Source: Streptomyces sp. SAI-127
Lineage (GTDB): Bacteria; Actinomycetota; Actinomycetes; Streptomycetales; Streptomycetaceae
Assembly (NCBI RefSeq): GCF_029894425.1
Contig: NZ_JARXYJ010000001.1
Span: forward strand, 1,674,001-1,738,000
Direction: 5' to 3'
DNA: 64,000 bases
Part shown: positions 1 through 11,353 of the stretch, one piece after another
How the letters are laid out: each line of letters opens with the position of its first letter
Position numbering within the stretch: position 1 is the first letter of the stretch
Made by a program: the position numbers and the translations under genes
Notes under the pieces: model-generated
Databases searched by the model: none
What the model saw: the letters and a program-made list of their open reading frames with translations, nothing else
Told to the model about the DNA's origin: nothing

Positions 1-115
1 ACGTCCCTCCGAAGGTGACCGCCGGTTTGGCGCGGTCGGTGGTCAAGGGCATCAGGCGTTTGCCTTCTCCGCCCGCGAGTACGATGCCGAGCACCGAAGG
101 TCCGCCACGACGCAT
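1..115 (-). CDS. glgC: Glucose-1-phosphate adenylyltransferase, N-terminal part (runs off the window)
   Basis: Only the first 38 codons are inside the window, read on the minus strand from an ATG at 113-115. They show the nucleotidyltransferase signature [16 protein letters not shown] followed by DRAKPAV, the nucleotide-binding loop of ADP-glucose pyrophosphorylases. The enzyme makes ADP-glucose from ATP and glucose-1-phosphate, the donor for glycogen or maltose-1-phosphate synthesis. It lies 49 bases downstream of the glycogen synthase gene on the same strand, so the two probably form one transcription unit. The C-terminal part cannot be judged. Confidence 0.9.
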   Translation of the reverse strand, partial: MRRGGPSVLGIVLAGGEGKRLMPLTTDRAKPAVTFGGT

Positions 116-164
116 GGCCGCTCTCCTCACCCTGGTTTGACCCATCACTGCCCTTGCGAGGGGC

Positions 165-1331
165 CTAGTACGCCTGTTTGAGGATCTCCTCGTAGAGCCG
201 GACCGTGCGCCGCGCGACGGCATCCCAGCCGAACTCGCCCACCGCGCGCTCACGTCCCGCCTCGCCCATCCGCCGCGCGGTCTCCGGATCGCCGATCACG
301 GAGTCGAGTGCCCTGGCGAGGCCCGTCTCGAACGCGTCGTCCACGGTGACGAGCAGGCCGGTCCTGCCGTCGTCCACGACCTCCGGGATACCGCCGACCC
401 GTGAGGCCACCACGGGGGTTCCGCAGGCCATCGCCTCCAGGTTGACGATGCCGAGGGGTTCGTACACCGAGGGGCAGACGAAGACGGCCGCGTGGGTCAG
501 GAGCTGGATCACCTCGGGGCGCGGCAGCATCTGCGGGATCCAGTGGACGCCCTCGCGGACCCGGCTCAGCTCCTCGAAGAGCTCACGGAACTCACGGTCG
601 ATCTCGGGAGTGTCCGGCGCGCCCGCGCACAGCACGACCTGCGCGGCCGGGTCGATGTCCCGGACCGCGCGCATCAGGTGCGGCACGCCCTTCTGGCGGG
701 TGATACGGCCGACGAACAGCACGAACGGACGATCACGGTCCAGTCCGATCCGGTCCAGTACGTCGGTGCCGTGGTCGGGCCGGTACAGGGCGGTGTCGAT
801 GCCGTTGTGCACGATGTGGACCTTGGCCGGATCCAGCGCCGGATAGCAGCCGAGGATGTCCTCGCGCATGGCTCCCGACACGGCGATCACCGCGTCGGCG
901 GTCTCGATCGCGGTGCGCTCGGCCCAGCTGGAGAGGGCGTACCCGCCGCCGAGCTGCTCGGCCTTCCAGGGGCGCAGGGGCTCCAGGGAGTGGGCGGTCA
1001 TCACGTGCGGGATGCCGTGCAGCAGCTTGCCGAGGTGGCCGGCGAGATTGGCGTACCAGGTGTGCGAGTGGATCAGTTCGCGGCCTTCGAGGCCCGCGGC
1101 CATGGAGAGGTCCACGGAGAAGGTGCGCAGCGCGTCGTTGGCGGTGTCGAGCGCGGACCAGGGCCGGTGCCGGATCACGCCCGCCGCTCTCTCCTTGGCC
1201 GACACCTCGCCCCAGCAGTGCACGTCCAGGTCGACGAGGGACCTCAACTCCCGGGCGAGGAACTCGACATGGACACCGGCACCGCCGTACACGTCCGGCG
1301 GGTACTCCCGGGTCAGCAGGCCCACACGCAC
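165..1331 (-). CDS. glgA: Glycogen synthase / alpha-maltose-1-phosphate synthase (GT4)
   Basis: A 388-residue glycosyltransferase that uses ADP-glucose. The N-terminus ([20 protein letters not shown]) carries the donor-side glycine loop of actinobacterial glycogen synthases. The C-terminal Rossmann half has [10 protein letters not shown] and the E-x7-E element [16 protein letters not shown], which is typical of the GT4 fold. In mycobacteria the homologue next to glgC (GlgM) makes maltose-1-phosphate for the GlgE pathway, so either linear glucan extension or M1P synthesis is possible here; sequence alone does not separate them. The start is a GTG preceded by AGGGGG. Length is normal for the actinobacterial form. 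Confidence 0.9.
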   Translation of the reverse strand: MRVGLLTREYPPDVYGGAGVHVEFLARELRSLVDLDVHCWGEVSAKERAAGVIRHRPWSALDTANDALRTFSVDLSMAAGLEGRELIHSHTWYANLAGHLGKLLHGIPHVMTAHSLEPLRPWKAEQLGGGYALSSWAERTAIETADAVIAVSGAMREDILGCYPALDPAKVHIVHNGIDTALYRPDHGTDVLDRIGLDRDRPFVLFVGRITRQKGVPHLMRAVRDIDPAAQVVLCAGAPDTPEIDREFRELFEELSRVREGVHWIPQMLPRPEVIQLLTHAAVFVCPSVYEPLGIVNLEAMACGTPVVASRVGGIPEVVDDGRTGLLVTVDDAFETGLARALDSVIGDPETARRMGEAGRERAVGEFGWDAVARRTVRLYEEILKQAY

Positions 1332-1369
1332 CCGGAACCCCCTGTCTCATGGCTGGTTGGCTTTCATGG

Positions 1370-2101
1370 TCACCCAGATGCGCCGCGCGGGGAAGGGCGC
1401 GGGGCTCGTGTGAAGCAACAGTCACCACATACGCCACCTTCCGGCACCCGGTAGTACAGACAGCAGCTGAGGCGGCGGAAAGCGGTGCCGGTGAGCGTGC
1501 CGGTCCCGGCGAGGAGGGGGTGGGCGAGGAGTTCCGAGGCCAGGTCACGGGCGCGGGCGGAGAGGTCGGGACGGTGGCCCAGCTGACGGGCGGCGCCCGC
1601 GAGGGCCGAGGCTGCGTTGCCCCACAGCAGTCCGGTGGCGAGCCGGTACTCGGCGTGCAGCGCCGCCGTGAGCGGTTCGAGGTGGCCGTGCAGGACGACG
1701 TCGGCGATGGTCCCGGCATCGGCCGGCAGAGGCTCCACGGCATCCAGCCACAGGTCGTCCGGGGCGCTCGCGTCGGGGTCCCAGTGCAGCCGACGCGGCG
1801 ACAGGTCGGGGATCCGGCCGTACAGGGCCGCGCAGCCGAGCGCCACCGACCACAGCCGGGCCGCGAGGCCCTGTTGGGCGATGGAGGCCGCGATCCGGGG
1901 TTCGGGGGCGCGCAGGGCGCGGGCGACCTTCCGGACTCGGAAAGTCAGGGTATTTCCATAAACTTCCGACGCCTGGTGCTCGTAGACTTGTGCGAGGGTC
2001 GGCAGCGCCGGGCGCGCTGTCCCGGAAGTGCCGCCGATCGTCCGTAGTACGAAGAAGGCGCCGAGCGGTCGCAGCGCCGCGAGATCAGGGTCCAGGTCCA
2101 C
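1370..2101 (-). CDS. FhuF-like (2Fe-2S) protein
   Basis: A protein of about 243 residues ending in the cysteine pattern CC-x10-C-x2-C (CCLYYR...GGVCGDCC). This is the C-terminal [2Fe-2S] ligand motif of FhuF, the ferric-siderophore reductase family. The middle (SVALGCAALYGRIPDL, WGNAASALAGAARQL) matches the helical core of Streptomyces members. The likely role is reductive release of iron from imported siderophores in the cytoplasm. The start is uncertain: I chose GTG at 2101, just before the conserved DLAALRPLGAFFVLRT; an in-frame GTG at 2152 would add 17 leucine/valine-rich residues. It is transcribed away from the DMT exporter gene. Confidence 0.7.
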   Translation of the reverse strand: MDLDPDLAALRPLGAFFVLRTIGGTSGTARPALPTLAQVYEHQASEVYGNTLTFRVRKVARALRAPEPRIAASIAQQGLAARLWSVALGCAALYGRIPDLSPRRLHWDPDASAPDDLWLDAVEPLPADAGTIADVVLHGHLEPLTAALHAEYRLATGLLWGNAASALAGAARQLGHRPDLSARARDLASELLAHPLLAGTGTLTGTAFRRLSCCLYYRVPEGGVCGDCCFTRAPRPSPRGASG

Positions 2102-2329
2102 GACCAGCAGTAGTACCAGGACCCGTAGGGGTACCCAGCAGGGGCCCTCCACCCCGTGTCACCCGCCTTGGGGAGGACACGGACCCTTTTGTACTCCATC
2201 GGCAGTAGGACCCATTGCCTGCTCAGGTACGACGACGGGAAGAACTTTTCCCGGCATCGTGTTGGTCATGGAAGACGACCGTTCGTCGCGCCGGGCAGCC
2301 AGCCCCCGCCTCACGCAGAGGAGCAGCTC

Positions 2330-4598
<2,269 letters not shown>

Positions 4599-4849
4599 CT
4601 ACAACATGCGTCAGGAGGGGCAAAAGTAAGCGCCGCGAACAGGCCATGACAAGACGGCAACCAGCCGCGTGGGGGCGCGCGTCGGACCGGCGTCCCCGGC
4701 TGAACGCAACGAGGCGCCCGAACCGTATCCCTGGTGTGCGGACAGTCCCCCGACAGGCCAGGATGACCGGTGGACGATACTGACAAGCACGACCGGCAGC
4801 AGCGATCGATGACCTACGCGATCCACAGGATCTTTTGGGAGCAGGCGGT

Positions 4850-6289
4850 ATGAGCACAACAGCGCAGATCGGCGTCACGGGCCTCGCGGTCATGGGCCGC
4901 AACCTGGCCCGCAACTTCGCCCGCAACGGCTATACGGTCGCCCTGCACAACCGGACCGCGTCGCGCACGCACGCCCTGGTCGAGGAGTTCGGCAGCGAGG
5001 GCGACTTCATCGCGGCCGAGACCGCCAAGGAGTTCGTGGCCGCGCTGGAGCGGCCGCGCCGGCTGGTCATCATGGTGAAGGCCGGTGAGCCGACCGATGC
5101 GGTGATCCAGGAGTTCGCGCCGCTGCTCGAGCCCGGCGACATGATCATCGACGGCGGCAACGCGCACTTCGCGGACACCCGGCGCCGGGAGCGGGACCTG
5201 CGCGAGCAGGGCATCCACTTCGTCGGCATGGGCGTCTCCGGCGGCGAGGAGGGCGCGCTGCACGGACCGAGCATCATGCCGGGCGGCCCGAGGGAGTCGT
5301 ACGACTCTCTCGGCCCGATGCTGGAGAAGATCTCCGCGAAGGCGGCGGACGGGGCGCCCTGCGTGACGCACGTCGGTCCCGACGGAGCCGGGCACTTCGT
5401 GAAGATGGTCCACAACGGCATCGAGTACGCCGACATGCAACTCATCGGCGAGGCGTACCAGTTGCTGCGGGACGTGGCCGGATACTCCCCCGCCCAGATC
5501 GCTGACATCTTCCGCACCTGGAACACGGGCCGGCTGGACTCGTACCTGATCGAGATCACGGCCGAGGTGCTCTCCCACGTGGACGCGGCGACGGGCAAGC
5601 CGTTCGTGGACGTCGTGGTGGACCAGGCGGAGCAGAAGGGCACGGGCCGCTGGACCGTGCAGATCGCCCTGGACCTGGGTGTCCCCGTGTCGGGCATCGC
5701 GGAGGCGGTCTTCGCGCGGTCCCTGTCGGGTCACGCGGAGCTGCGGGAGGCGTCCCGCGGTCTCGCCGGGCCCAAGGCGTCCCCGCTGTCGGAGGCGGAG
5801 GCCGGGGCCTTCGCGGACCGTGTCGAGCAGGCGCTGTACGCCTCGAAGATCGTGTCGTACACGCAGGGCTTCCACGAGATCGCGGCCGCCCGTGAGGAGT
5901 ACGACTGGGACATCGACCTGGGTGCCGTCTCGGCGATCTGGCGCGGCGGCTGCATCATCCGCGCGGCCTTCCTCGACCGCATCCGGTCCGCTTACGACAC
6001 CCGCGCGGACCTGCCCAGCCTGCTCTCCGACGACACCTTCGCCCAGGAGATCGCCGACGCCCAGGACGACTGGCGCGAGGTCATCATCGCGGCGACCCGC
6101 CAGGGTGTGCCGACGCCCGGCTTCGCGGCGGCGCTGGCCTACTACGACGCGCTGCGCGCCGAGCGGCTGCCTGCGGCGCTCACGCAGGGGCAGCGGGACT
6201 TCTTCGGGGCGCACACGTACCGGCGCACGGACCGCGACGGTTCCTTCCACACGCTGTGGGGCGGTGACCGGTCCGAGGTGACGGGCTGA
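4850..6289 (+). CDS. gnd: 6-phosphogluconate dehydrogenase, decarboxylating (NADP)
   Basis: A 479-residue enzyme that converts 6-phosphogluconate to ribulose-5-phosphate, CO2 and NADPH in the pentose phosphate pathway. The N-terminus has the Rossmann motif GVTGLAVMGRNLARNFA. The substrate-binding signature DGGNAHFADTRRRE is near residues 100-115, and the C-terminal KGTGRWTVQIALDLGVP plus WRGGCIIRA are those of the long (dimeric, NADP) form. The ATG at 4850 has GGGAG ten bases upstream. A perfect stem-loop terminator follows directly. Confidence 0.96.
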   Translation: MSTTAQIGVTGLAVMGRNLARNFARNGYTVALHNRTASRTHALVEEFGSEGDFIAAETAKEFVAALERPRRLVIMVKAGEPTDAVIQEFAPLLEPGDMIIDGGNAHFADTRRRERDLREQGIHFVGMGVSGGEEGALHGPSIMPGGPRESYDSLGPMLEKISAKAADGAPCVTHVGPDGAGHFVKMVHNGIEYADMQLIGEAYQLLRDVAGYSPAQIADIFRTWNTGRLDSYLIEITAEVLSHVDAATGKPFVDVVVDQAEQKGTGRWTVQIALDLGVPVSGIAEAVFARSLSGHAELREASRGLAGPKASPLSEAEAGAFADRVEQALYASKIVSYTQGFHEIAAAREEYDWDIDLGAVSAIWRGGCIIRAAFLDRIRSAYDTRADLPSLLSDDTFAQEIADAQDDWREVIIAATRQGVPTPGFAAALAYYDALRAERLPAALTQGQRDFFGAHTYRRTDRDGSFHTLWGGDRSEVTG

Positions 6290-6302
6290 GCGTCGCCCTG
6301 AC

Positions 6303-6338
6303 GTGGAGGAGGGCCACCGTTCGGTGGCCCTCCTCCAC
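6303..6338 (+). terminator. Rho-independent-type hairpin after gnd
   Basis: A perfect 16-bp inverted repeat (6303-6318 with 6323-6338) encloses a 4-base loop GTTC, starting 13 bases after the gnd stop. There is no U tract, as is common for Streptomyces terminators. It also lies 20 bases beyond the stop of the convergent proline-rich gene and may serve both. Confidence 0.85.
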
Positions 6339-6358
6339 TGTGTTCACGTTGGTCGCCG

Positions 6359-6583
6359 TCAGCTGAGCGGTGGTCCCGGCTCCGGGTTCGGTACCGGTTC
6401 AGGGCCCGGCGGGACCGGGGACGGCGACGGGTCGGGGACCGGGCCCGGACCTGGGCCCGGTCCCGGCGACGGGTCCGGGTCCGGGGGTGACGGGGGCTCC
6501 GGGGTGGGGCCCGGCGGCGTGGGGACCGGGCCGGGGCCCGGAGTGGGACCCGGTGGGACGGGATCGGGGTACGGGTTGGTCAT
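6359..6583 (-). CDS. Small proline/glycine-rich protein
   Basis: A 74-residue protein made almost entirely of P, G, D, E, S and V in a loose PGP-x-P repeat (MTNPYPDPVPPGPTPGPGP...). It starts at an ATG preceded by GGAGGA at a good distance, and the next in-frame upstream codons show no continuation of this composition. Similar proline-rich mini-proteins are widely annotated in Streptomyces without known function. No signal peptide or membrane segment is visible. The composition would suit an unstructured or wall-associated peptide, but that is a guess. Confidence 0.5.
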   Translation of the reverse strand: MTNPYPDPVPPGPTPGPGPVPTPPGPTPEPPSPPDPDPSPGPGPGPGPVPDPSPSPVPPGPEPVPNPEPGPPLS

Positions 6584-6735
6584 GAGGTCCTCCAGCCAGT
6601 CGGTCGACGTCGGCTCTGGACTACTCCCCGCGTACCCGTGAGCCCTCCCGCCAGTCACCCACCCGCGTGACGGGCGTGGCCCGCGTGGGTGTGCTCGGGG
6701 TGCGGGGGAGGGTCTCGACGCGCGGTGCGGTGGGG

Positions 6736-6902
6736 CGGGGCCCGGTGCGACGCGGCCCGGAGCGACGCGATGCGGCCCGGTGCGACGCGGACCGGAGCGA
6801 CGCGATGCGGCCCGGTGCGACGCGATGCCACCCGGCGAGACGCAGCCCAAAGCGACGCGATGCCACCCGGCGAGACGCGGACCGGAGCGACGCGATGCGG
6901 CG
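6736..6902. repeat. 35-bp imperfect tandem repeat (15+20 bp units)
   Basis: The 383-base gap between the proline-rich gene and the acetyltransferase holds no convincing gene. Instead it contains alternating short units of 15 bp (CGGTGCGACGCGGMC type) and 20 bp (CGGAGCGACGCGATGCGGCC type). These give about four to five copies of a 35-bp period, with later copies diverged (CGGCGAGACGC, GATGCCACC). The reading frames through it are open only because of composition. Confidence 0.8.
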
Positions 6903-6966
6903 CGGCCCTATGGGGCCCGGTGGGGTGCGCGAGGTCGGCGTGACCGTGGCTTTCGGACCCGCCCGC

Positions 6967-7317
6967 TCAGAAGCCCTCGGGGTTGGCCGCCAGCCACTCC
7001 CGCGCCGCGCGGAGCAGTTCCGGGCCGGCCGCCGGGGCCTCGTCGGGGTGGCGCTCGGCCCACTTGACGACGTACGGGCAGAGCGGGGCGACGGTGCTGC
7101 CCTCGCGAGCCGCGATGGTGTAGAGCTCGCGGGCCAGGGAGCCCGCGATGCCCTGTCCCTCGTGGGCCGGTTCGACGATGGTGTGGACCGGGACCAGGGC
7201 GCGCGCCGGGGATTCGAGGACGAAGTACTGGATGTGGCCGACGACTTCGCCTCCCCCGGAACCGAGGGCCTCCAGCCGGCCGGCCTGTCGGTCGTCGCGG
7301 ATCTCTATGTCGCTCAT
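6967..7317 (-). CDS. GNAT-fold N-acetyltransferase domain protein (small NATD1/YjdJ type)
   Basis: A 116-residue single-domain protein of the compact GCN5-related family (COG2388-like). HTIVEPAHEGQGIAGSLARE is the acetyl-CoA pyrophosphate loop, and LCPYVVKWAERHPDE is the conserved C-terminal motif of this small subfamily. It would transfer an acetyl group to an unknown small molecule or protein lysine. The ATG at 7317 is preferred over the upstream in-frame GTG because AGGAG sits seven bases before it. It lies 35 bases downstream of panD on the same strand, so it may be co-transcribed. Confidence 0.75.
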   Translation of the reverse strand: MSDIEIRDDRQAGRLEALGSGGGEVVGHIQYFVLESPARALVPVHTIVEPAHEGQGIAGSLARELYTIAAREGSTVAPLCPYVVKWAERHPDEAPAAGPELLRAAREWLAANPEGF

Positions 7318-7352
7318 GGGCACGCTCCTGGTCCGAAGGTCGTCGAGCAGGG

Positions 7353-7772
7353 TCAGGCCGACACCGCCTGCGGGCTGCGCTCCTGGTCCGAACCCGGCAC
7401 CGGCTCGGACAGGTCGGCCCCCAGCGCCACGATGCGGTTGTCGTGGTCCACGTGCACGACCCGGGGTACGAGCGCCCGCGCCTCGGCGTCGGTCACCTGA
7501 GCGTAGCTGATGATGATCACCAGATCCCCGGGGTGGACGAGATGAGCGGCGGCACCGTTGATGCCGATCACGCCGGAGCCGCGCTCACCCTCGATGACGT
7601 ACGTCTCGAGCCGGGCGCCGTTGGTGATGTCGACGATGTGGACGAGCTCACCGGGCAGCAGATCGGCGGCGTCGAGGAGATCCGCGTCGATGGTCACCGA
7701 TCCCACGTAGTGCAGGTCGGCCTGGGTGACGGTGGCCCGGTGGATCTTGGACTTGTGCATGGTACGCAGCAT
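7353..7772 (-). CDS. panD: Aspartate 1-decarboxylase precursor
   Basis: A 139-residue pyruvoyl enzyme making beta-alanine from aspartate for pantothenate/CoA synthesis. The self-cleavage site Gly24-Ser25 is visible in HYVGSVTID; Ser25 becomes the pyruvoyl group. The downstream [21 protein letters not shown] is the conserved body of PanD. The length matches the family plus a short Glu/Pro-rich tail. The chain beginning [20 protein letters not shown] is standard, so the start is firm. Confidence 0.95.
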   Translation of the reverse strand: MLRTMHKSKIHRATVTQADLHYVGSVTIDADLLDAADLLPGELVHIVDITNGARLETYVIEGERGSGVIGINGAAAHLVHPGDLVIIISYAQVTDAEARALVPRVVHVDHDNRIVALGADLSEPVPGSDQERSPQAVSA

Positions 7773-7895
7773 TCTGGACTCCCAAGAGACGGCTCCCTGC
7801 CCGCTTTATGCAGGTCAAGGGCGCTCAGCAGCGTACACCGGCACGGGTTGAACCCGAAGAGTGAGGAACATCGCGCGGCGGGACCGTTGCCCACC

Positions 7896-8585
7896 TCAGC
7901 GCACGATCCGGTAGCGGTGTTCGGGGCGGCCGGTGGCTCCGTAGCGGAGTTCGAGACGGACCATGCCCTCCCGTACCAGGTACGAGAGGTAGCGCTGGGC
8001 CGTGGCGCGGGAGACACCGGTGAGTTCGGCCGCCTGGGCCGCGGACAGGGCGTCCTGGGCGGTGCGCAGGACCTGGTGCAGCAGGGCGAGGGTCGGTGCG
8101 GAGTGTCCCTTGGCCGGGACCCGGGGTATGGCCGGTGGCCGGGCGGCGCTGAAGAGGGCGTCCACGTCGGCCTGGTCGGTCCGGGGGGCCAGACCGAGGG
8201 CGTCCACGCGGTGCTGCAGTTCGCGGTAGGCGGTGAGCCGCTCGGCCAGGTCGCCGGCGCTGAACGGCTTGACCAGGTAGCCCACGGCGCCGAGTTTCAT
8301 GGCGGTCCGTACCGAGGTGATGTCCCGGTCGGCGGTGATCACGATGGCGTCGGGGCGGGCACCGCCCTCGTCCCCACTGAGCTGCCGCAGCACGTCGAGT
8401 CCGCTGCCGTCCGGCAGGAAGACGTCGAGCAGCACCAGGTCGGGGCGGAGGGTGCGCACCGCGTCCAGCGTCTCCGCCACGGTCCCCGCCCGGCCGACCA
8501 CCTCGAAGCCCTCGACGCGGGACGCGTAGTCGCAGTGGATGTGGCTGATGTGGAAGTCGTCGTCCACCACCAGGATCCTGATCAC
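7896..8585 (-). CDS. CitB/DcuR-type response regulator
   Basis: A 229-residue two-component regulator. The receiver domain (1-120) has acidic DDD at 8-10, the phosphoacceptor Asp in LVLLDVFLPDGSG and the conserved Lys in GYLVKPFS. After a linker, the C-terminal domain (about 165-229) is the HTH of the CitB/DpiA/DcuR group (AAELTGVSRATAQRYLSYLVREG). It overlaps the histidine kinase gene by ATGA, so the two are translationally coupled. The target is probably the divergent ABC importer operon starting at 10493. Confidence 0.9.
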   Translation of the reverse strand: MIRILVVDDDFHISHIHCDYASRVEGFEVVGRAGTVAETLDAVRTLRPDLVLLDVFLPDGSGLDVLRQLSGDEGGARPDAIVITADRDITSVRTAMKLGAVGYLVKPFSAGDLAERLTAYRELQHRVDALGLAPRTDQADVDALFSAARPPAIPRVPAKGHSAPTLALLHQVLRTAQDALSAAQAAELTGVSRATAQRYLSYLVREGMVRLELRYGATGRPEHRYRIVR

Positions 8586-10246
8586 GGGCGGTCCCCTCCG
8601 ATCGGCGAGGCCGTCGTGAACTGTGCGTCTCGCGGTACGAGGCCGGCATCGGGCAGGGGGAGTACGACGGTGAAGACCGCGCTCGGTCCCTCGCTGACCG
8701 TGATCGTGCCACCATGCTGCTGTGCCAGCCGGTGGACGAGGGCCAGCCCCAGCCCACGCCGGGCGGTGCCCCGGTCGGGCCGGGTCGACCAGCCGTCCTC
8801 GAAGATCGATTCGGCGGCGCCCGGTGGAATCCCCGGGCCGCTGTCCGCGACCCGCACCATGACCTGGTCGACGGCCTCGATCAGCGAGAGTTCGACCGCA
8901 CGGCCGGCGGACGGGGGCGGTCCGCCGGCCGCCGCGTCGATCGCGTTGTCCAGCAGGTTGCCGACGATGGTCAGCAGCCGGCGCAGATGGGGCAGATCCT
9001 CGCCGAGTGCGGAGTCGTCGCTGAGCACCACCTGTACCCCGCGTTCCGCGGCCACCGTCGTCTTCGCGACGATCAGTCCCACGAGCAGCGTGGGGCCGAT
9101 CCGTTCGCGTACGGACTCGGTCAGCGCCTGCTCGGCTCCGGCCGACTCGACGGCGTACTCGTAGGCGGCGTCGGAGTCACCGATGTCCAGCAGCCCGGCC
9201 ACGGTGTGCATGCGGTTGGTGAACTCGTGCTGCTGTGCGCGCAGGGCGTCGGTCAGTCCGCGCACCGAGTCGAGTTCGCGCAGCAGACCGATCAGCTCGG
9301 TACGGTCGCGTACGGTGACCACCGCGCCCAGCTCACGGCCGTGCAGTGCGACCGGCATCCGGTTGACCACCAGGCAGTGGTCGTCGGTCAGCACACTGAG
9401 GTCGGTGCCGGTCAGGGTGCCGTCCAGCGCGCGGCGCAGGCGCCCGTCGGGCAACACCTCCTCGAGCCTGCTGCCGAGGGCCGTGCCGAGGCCGAGCAGG
9501 GAGCGGGCCTCGTCGTTGACCACGCTGATCCGGCCGTCGGGAGCGAAGGCGATCACGCCCTCCCGGATGCCGTGCAGCATGGCCTCGCGGTCCTGGAGCA
9601 GTCCGGCGATCTCCTCCAGCTCCAGCCCGAACGTCGACCGCTTCAACCGGCCGGCCAGCAGGAATGCCGCCGCTGAACCGAGCGCGACGGCGATCGTGGC
9701 GTACAGGCCGAAGGTGGGCAGTTCCCGCCACAGCTCGCCGAGCACGTCGTGTTCCGGGATGCCGGCCGAGACCTCGCCGACCAGCGTGCCCGCAGGGCCG
9801 TACAGCGGAGCCTTTCCATTGGCGGACCGACCGGTGACGCCCTGGTCGGAGCCGACGTGGGGGCGGCCGTCCAGCACCGGGATCGGATCGCCCACCGGCT
9901 CGCCGATCAGCGCCGGATCGGGGTGCGAGTAGCGGATGCCGTGCAGGTCGATCACGACCACGTAGGACGCCCCCGACGCCTTGCGGATCCGTTCGGCGAC
10001 GGTCTGCACGATGCCGTCGCCGCCCCCGTGCGCCACGGCCTGCCGGATCTGCGGCTCGGCAGCCGTGGTCTGTGCGATGTCGAGTGCCCGTTGCTCGTAG
10101 GCGCGGTCGATCTCGGACCGCTGGGCGAAGACGAACAGTACGAAACCGATGGCTCCGGTCAGCGTCAGGATGACCAGCTGGTTGGCCAGGATCCGCGCGG
10201 AGAGCCGCCCCTTCCCGCCGCGGCCGATCCGGATACGGATGGGCAT
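8582..10246 (-). CDS. CitA/DcuS-type sensor histidine kinase
   Basis: A 554-residue membrane sensor. TM1 (about 20-41) and TM2 (about 178-198) flank an extracytoplasmic PAS-like (PDC) domain with the family motif YVVVIDLHGIRYSHPDPALIG. A cytoplasmic PAS domain follows (GIREGVIAFAPDGRISVVN). The Spo0B-like H box is QQHEFTNRMHTVAGLLDIG and the ATPase domain has NLLDNAIDAA, DSGPGIPP and GLGLALVHRLAQQHGG. CitA/DcuS relatives sense di- and tricarboxylates; here the neighbour is a NitT/TauT-type ABC system, so the ligand may differ. ATG at 10246 has GAAGG upstream; further in-frame codons upstream lack kinase-like sequence. Confidence 0.88.
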   Translation of the reverse strand: MPIRIRIGRGGKGRLSARILANQLVILTLTGAIGFVLFVFAQRSEIDRAYEQRALDIAQTTAAEPQIRQAVAHGGGDGIVQTVAERIRKASGASYVVVIDLHGIRYSHPDPALIGEPVGDPIPVLDGRPHVGSDQGVTGRSANGKAPLYGPAGTLVGEVSAGIPEHDVLGELWRELPTFGLYATIAVALGSAAAFLLAGRLKRSTFGLELEEIAGLLQDREAMLHGIREGVIAFAPDGRISVVNDEARSLLGLGTALGSRLEEVLPDGRLRRALDGTLTGTDLSVLTDDHCLVVNRMPVALHGRELGAVVTVRDRTELIGLLRELDSVRGLTDALRAQQHEFTNRMHTVAGLLDIGDSDAAYEYAVESAGAEQALTESVRERIGPTLLVGLIVAKTTVAAERGVQVVLSDDSALGEDLPHLRRLLTIVGNLLDNAIDAAAGGPPPSAGRAVELSLIEAVDQVMVRVADSGPGIPPGAAESIFEDGWSTRPDRGTARRGLGLALVHRLAQQHGGTITVSEGPSAVFTVVLPLPDAGLVPRDAQFTTASPIGGDRP

Positions 10247-10397
10247 CACAGGTGCCTTCGCCCTTGTCGTGCTGCCGGGAACGGCCCCTGCGCCGTACCC
10301 GTGGTGGCGTGATTGTGTCCCACCGAGGACCTTCTGCCCACCCCCCGGCCCCCTGAGCAGAACGCGCAGAACCCCTGTTAACACGACTAACGCGAGA

Positions 10398-10418
10398 TAC
10401 GTCGGAAACAGCGACGTA
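10398..10418. promoter_or_regulatory. Inverted repeat TACGTCG-N7-CGACGTA between divergent operons
   Basis: A perfect 7-7-7 dyad lies in the 246-base gap between the sensor kinase and the divergent ABC importer, 75 bases before the importer ATG. It is the only clear dyad there and is a plausible operator for the adjacent CitB-type regulator. A direct repeat GACCTCCGAG x2 follows at about 10451-10470. Binding is inferred, not seen. Confidence 0.45.
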
Positions 10419-10492
10419 ATACCGGGCGCCATCTAGCGTCTGCCTTCCTCGACCTCCGAGGACCTCCGAGGTAAGGAAGGAGACGGCCTCGA

Positions 10493-11353
10493 ATGGCTTC
10501 GCGAAACGATGTGGCGACGAGTCCCGTCGCCGAGAAGATCGGCCGGGACAGCGCGCGAGTCGAGATCTCAGGACTCACCAAACGGTTTCTGACACCTGCG
10601 GGTGAGGTGTTCACGGCGCTGGAGGACGTCTCCTTCACCGTGGAGCCGGGCCAGTTCTGCGCGGTGGTCGGACCGACGGGCTGCGGCAAGTCGACGACGC
10701 TGAGCATGGTGTCCGGGCTCGACCGGCCCAGCGAGGGCTCGGTCAAGGTCGGCGGCCATGAGGTGGACGGCGTCGCCGACGGCGTCAGCTTCATGTTCCA
10801 GACAGACGCGCTGCTGCCCTGGAAGACCGTCCTCGGCAACGTGCTGATGGGTCCGGTCTTCCGCGGCGTCCCCAAGCAGCAGGCACAGACATCGGCCCGC
10901 GACTGGCTGCGCCGGGTGGGTCTGACGGGGTTCGAGGACCGCTACCCGCACCAGCTCTCCGGCGGGATGCGCAAGCGCGTGGCGATGGCCGCGGCACTGA
11001 TCAACGAACCCAGGATCCTGATCATGGACGAGCCGTTCGGCGCCCTGGACGTGCAGACCAAGGCGATCATGTCGACCGAGCTGCTCGGCCTGTGGGAGCA
11101 GATCCGTCCGTCGGTCATCTTCATCACCCACGACCTCGACGAGGCCGTGGCGCTCGCCGACCGGGTGGTCGTCATGACGTCCAGCCCCGGGTCGGTCAAG
11201 GCGGTCTTCGACATCGACCTGCCGCGCCCGCGCGGCGCGGTCCAGGAGATCCGCTTCCAGCCCCGCTTCATCGAACTTCAGCACCAGATCTGGGAAACGC
11301 TGCGCGAGGAGGTGGAGCGCGCCTACGCCCGCACCGCAGGAGGTACGGCATGA
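10493..11353 (+). CDS. ABC importer ATPase, NitT/TauT (SsuB/TauB) type
   Basis: A 286-residue ATP-binding subunit. It has Walker A GPTGCGKSTT, signature LSGGMRKRVAMAAALI, Walker B ILIMDEPFGALD and the switch His in FITHDLDEAVALADR. The HDLDEAVALADRV and MTSSPG features are those of nitrate/sulfonate/taurine/thiamine-precursor importers. ATG at 10493 is preceded by AAGGAAGGAGA. The stop overlaps the permease start as ATGA. First gene of a three-gene operon (ATPase, permease, binding protein). Confidence 0.93.
   Translation: MASRNDVATSPVAEKIGRDSARVEISGLTKRFLTPAGEVFTALEDVSFTVEPGQFCAVVGPTGCGKSTTLSMVSGLDRPSEGSVKVGGHEVDGVADGVSFMFQTDALLPWKTVLGNVLMGPVFRGVPKQQAQTSARDWLRRVGLTGFEDRYPHQLSGGMRKRVAMAAALINEPRILIMDEPFGALDVQTKAIMSTELLGLWEQIRPSVIFITHDLDEAVALADRVVVMTSSPGSVKAVFDIDLPRPRGAVQEIRFQPRFIELQHQIWETLREEVERAYARTAGGTA

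Noticed and set aside
6584..6966. CRISPR array at the GC-rich repeat patch
   Set aside because: Units of 15 and 20 bp are contiguous without unique spacers, and no cas genes are present.
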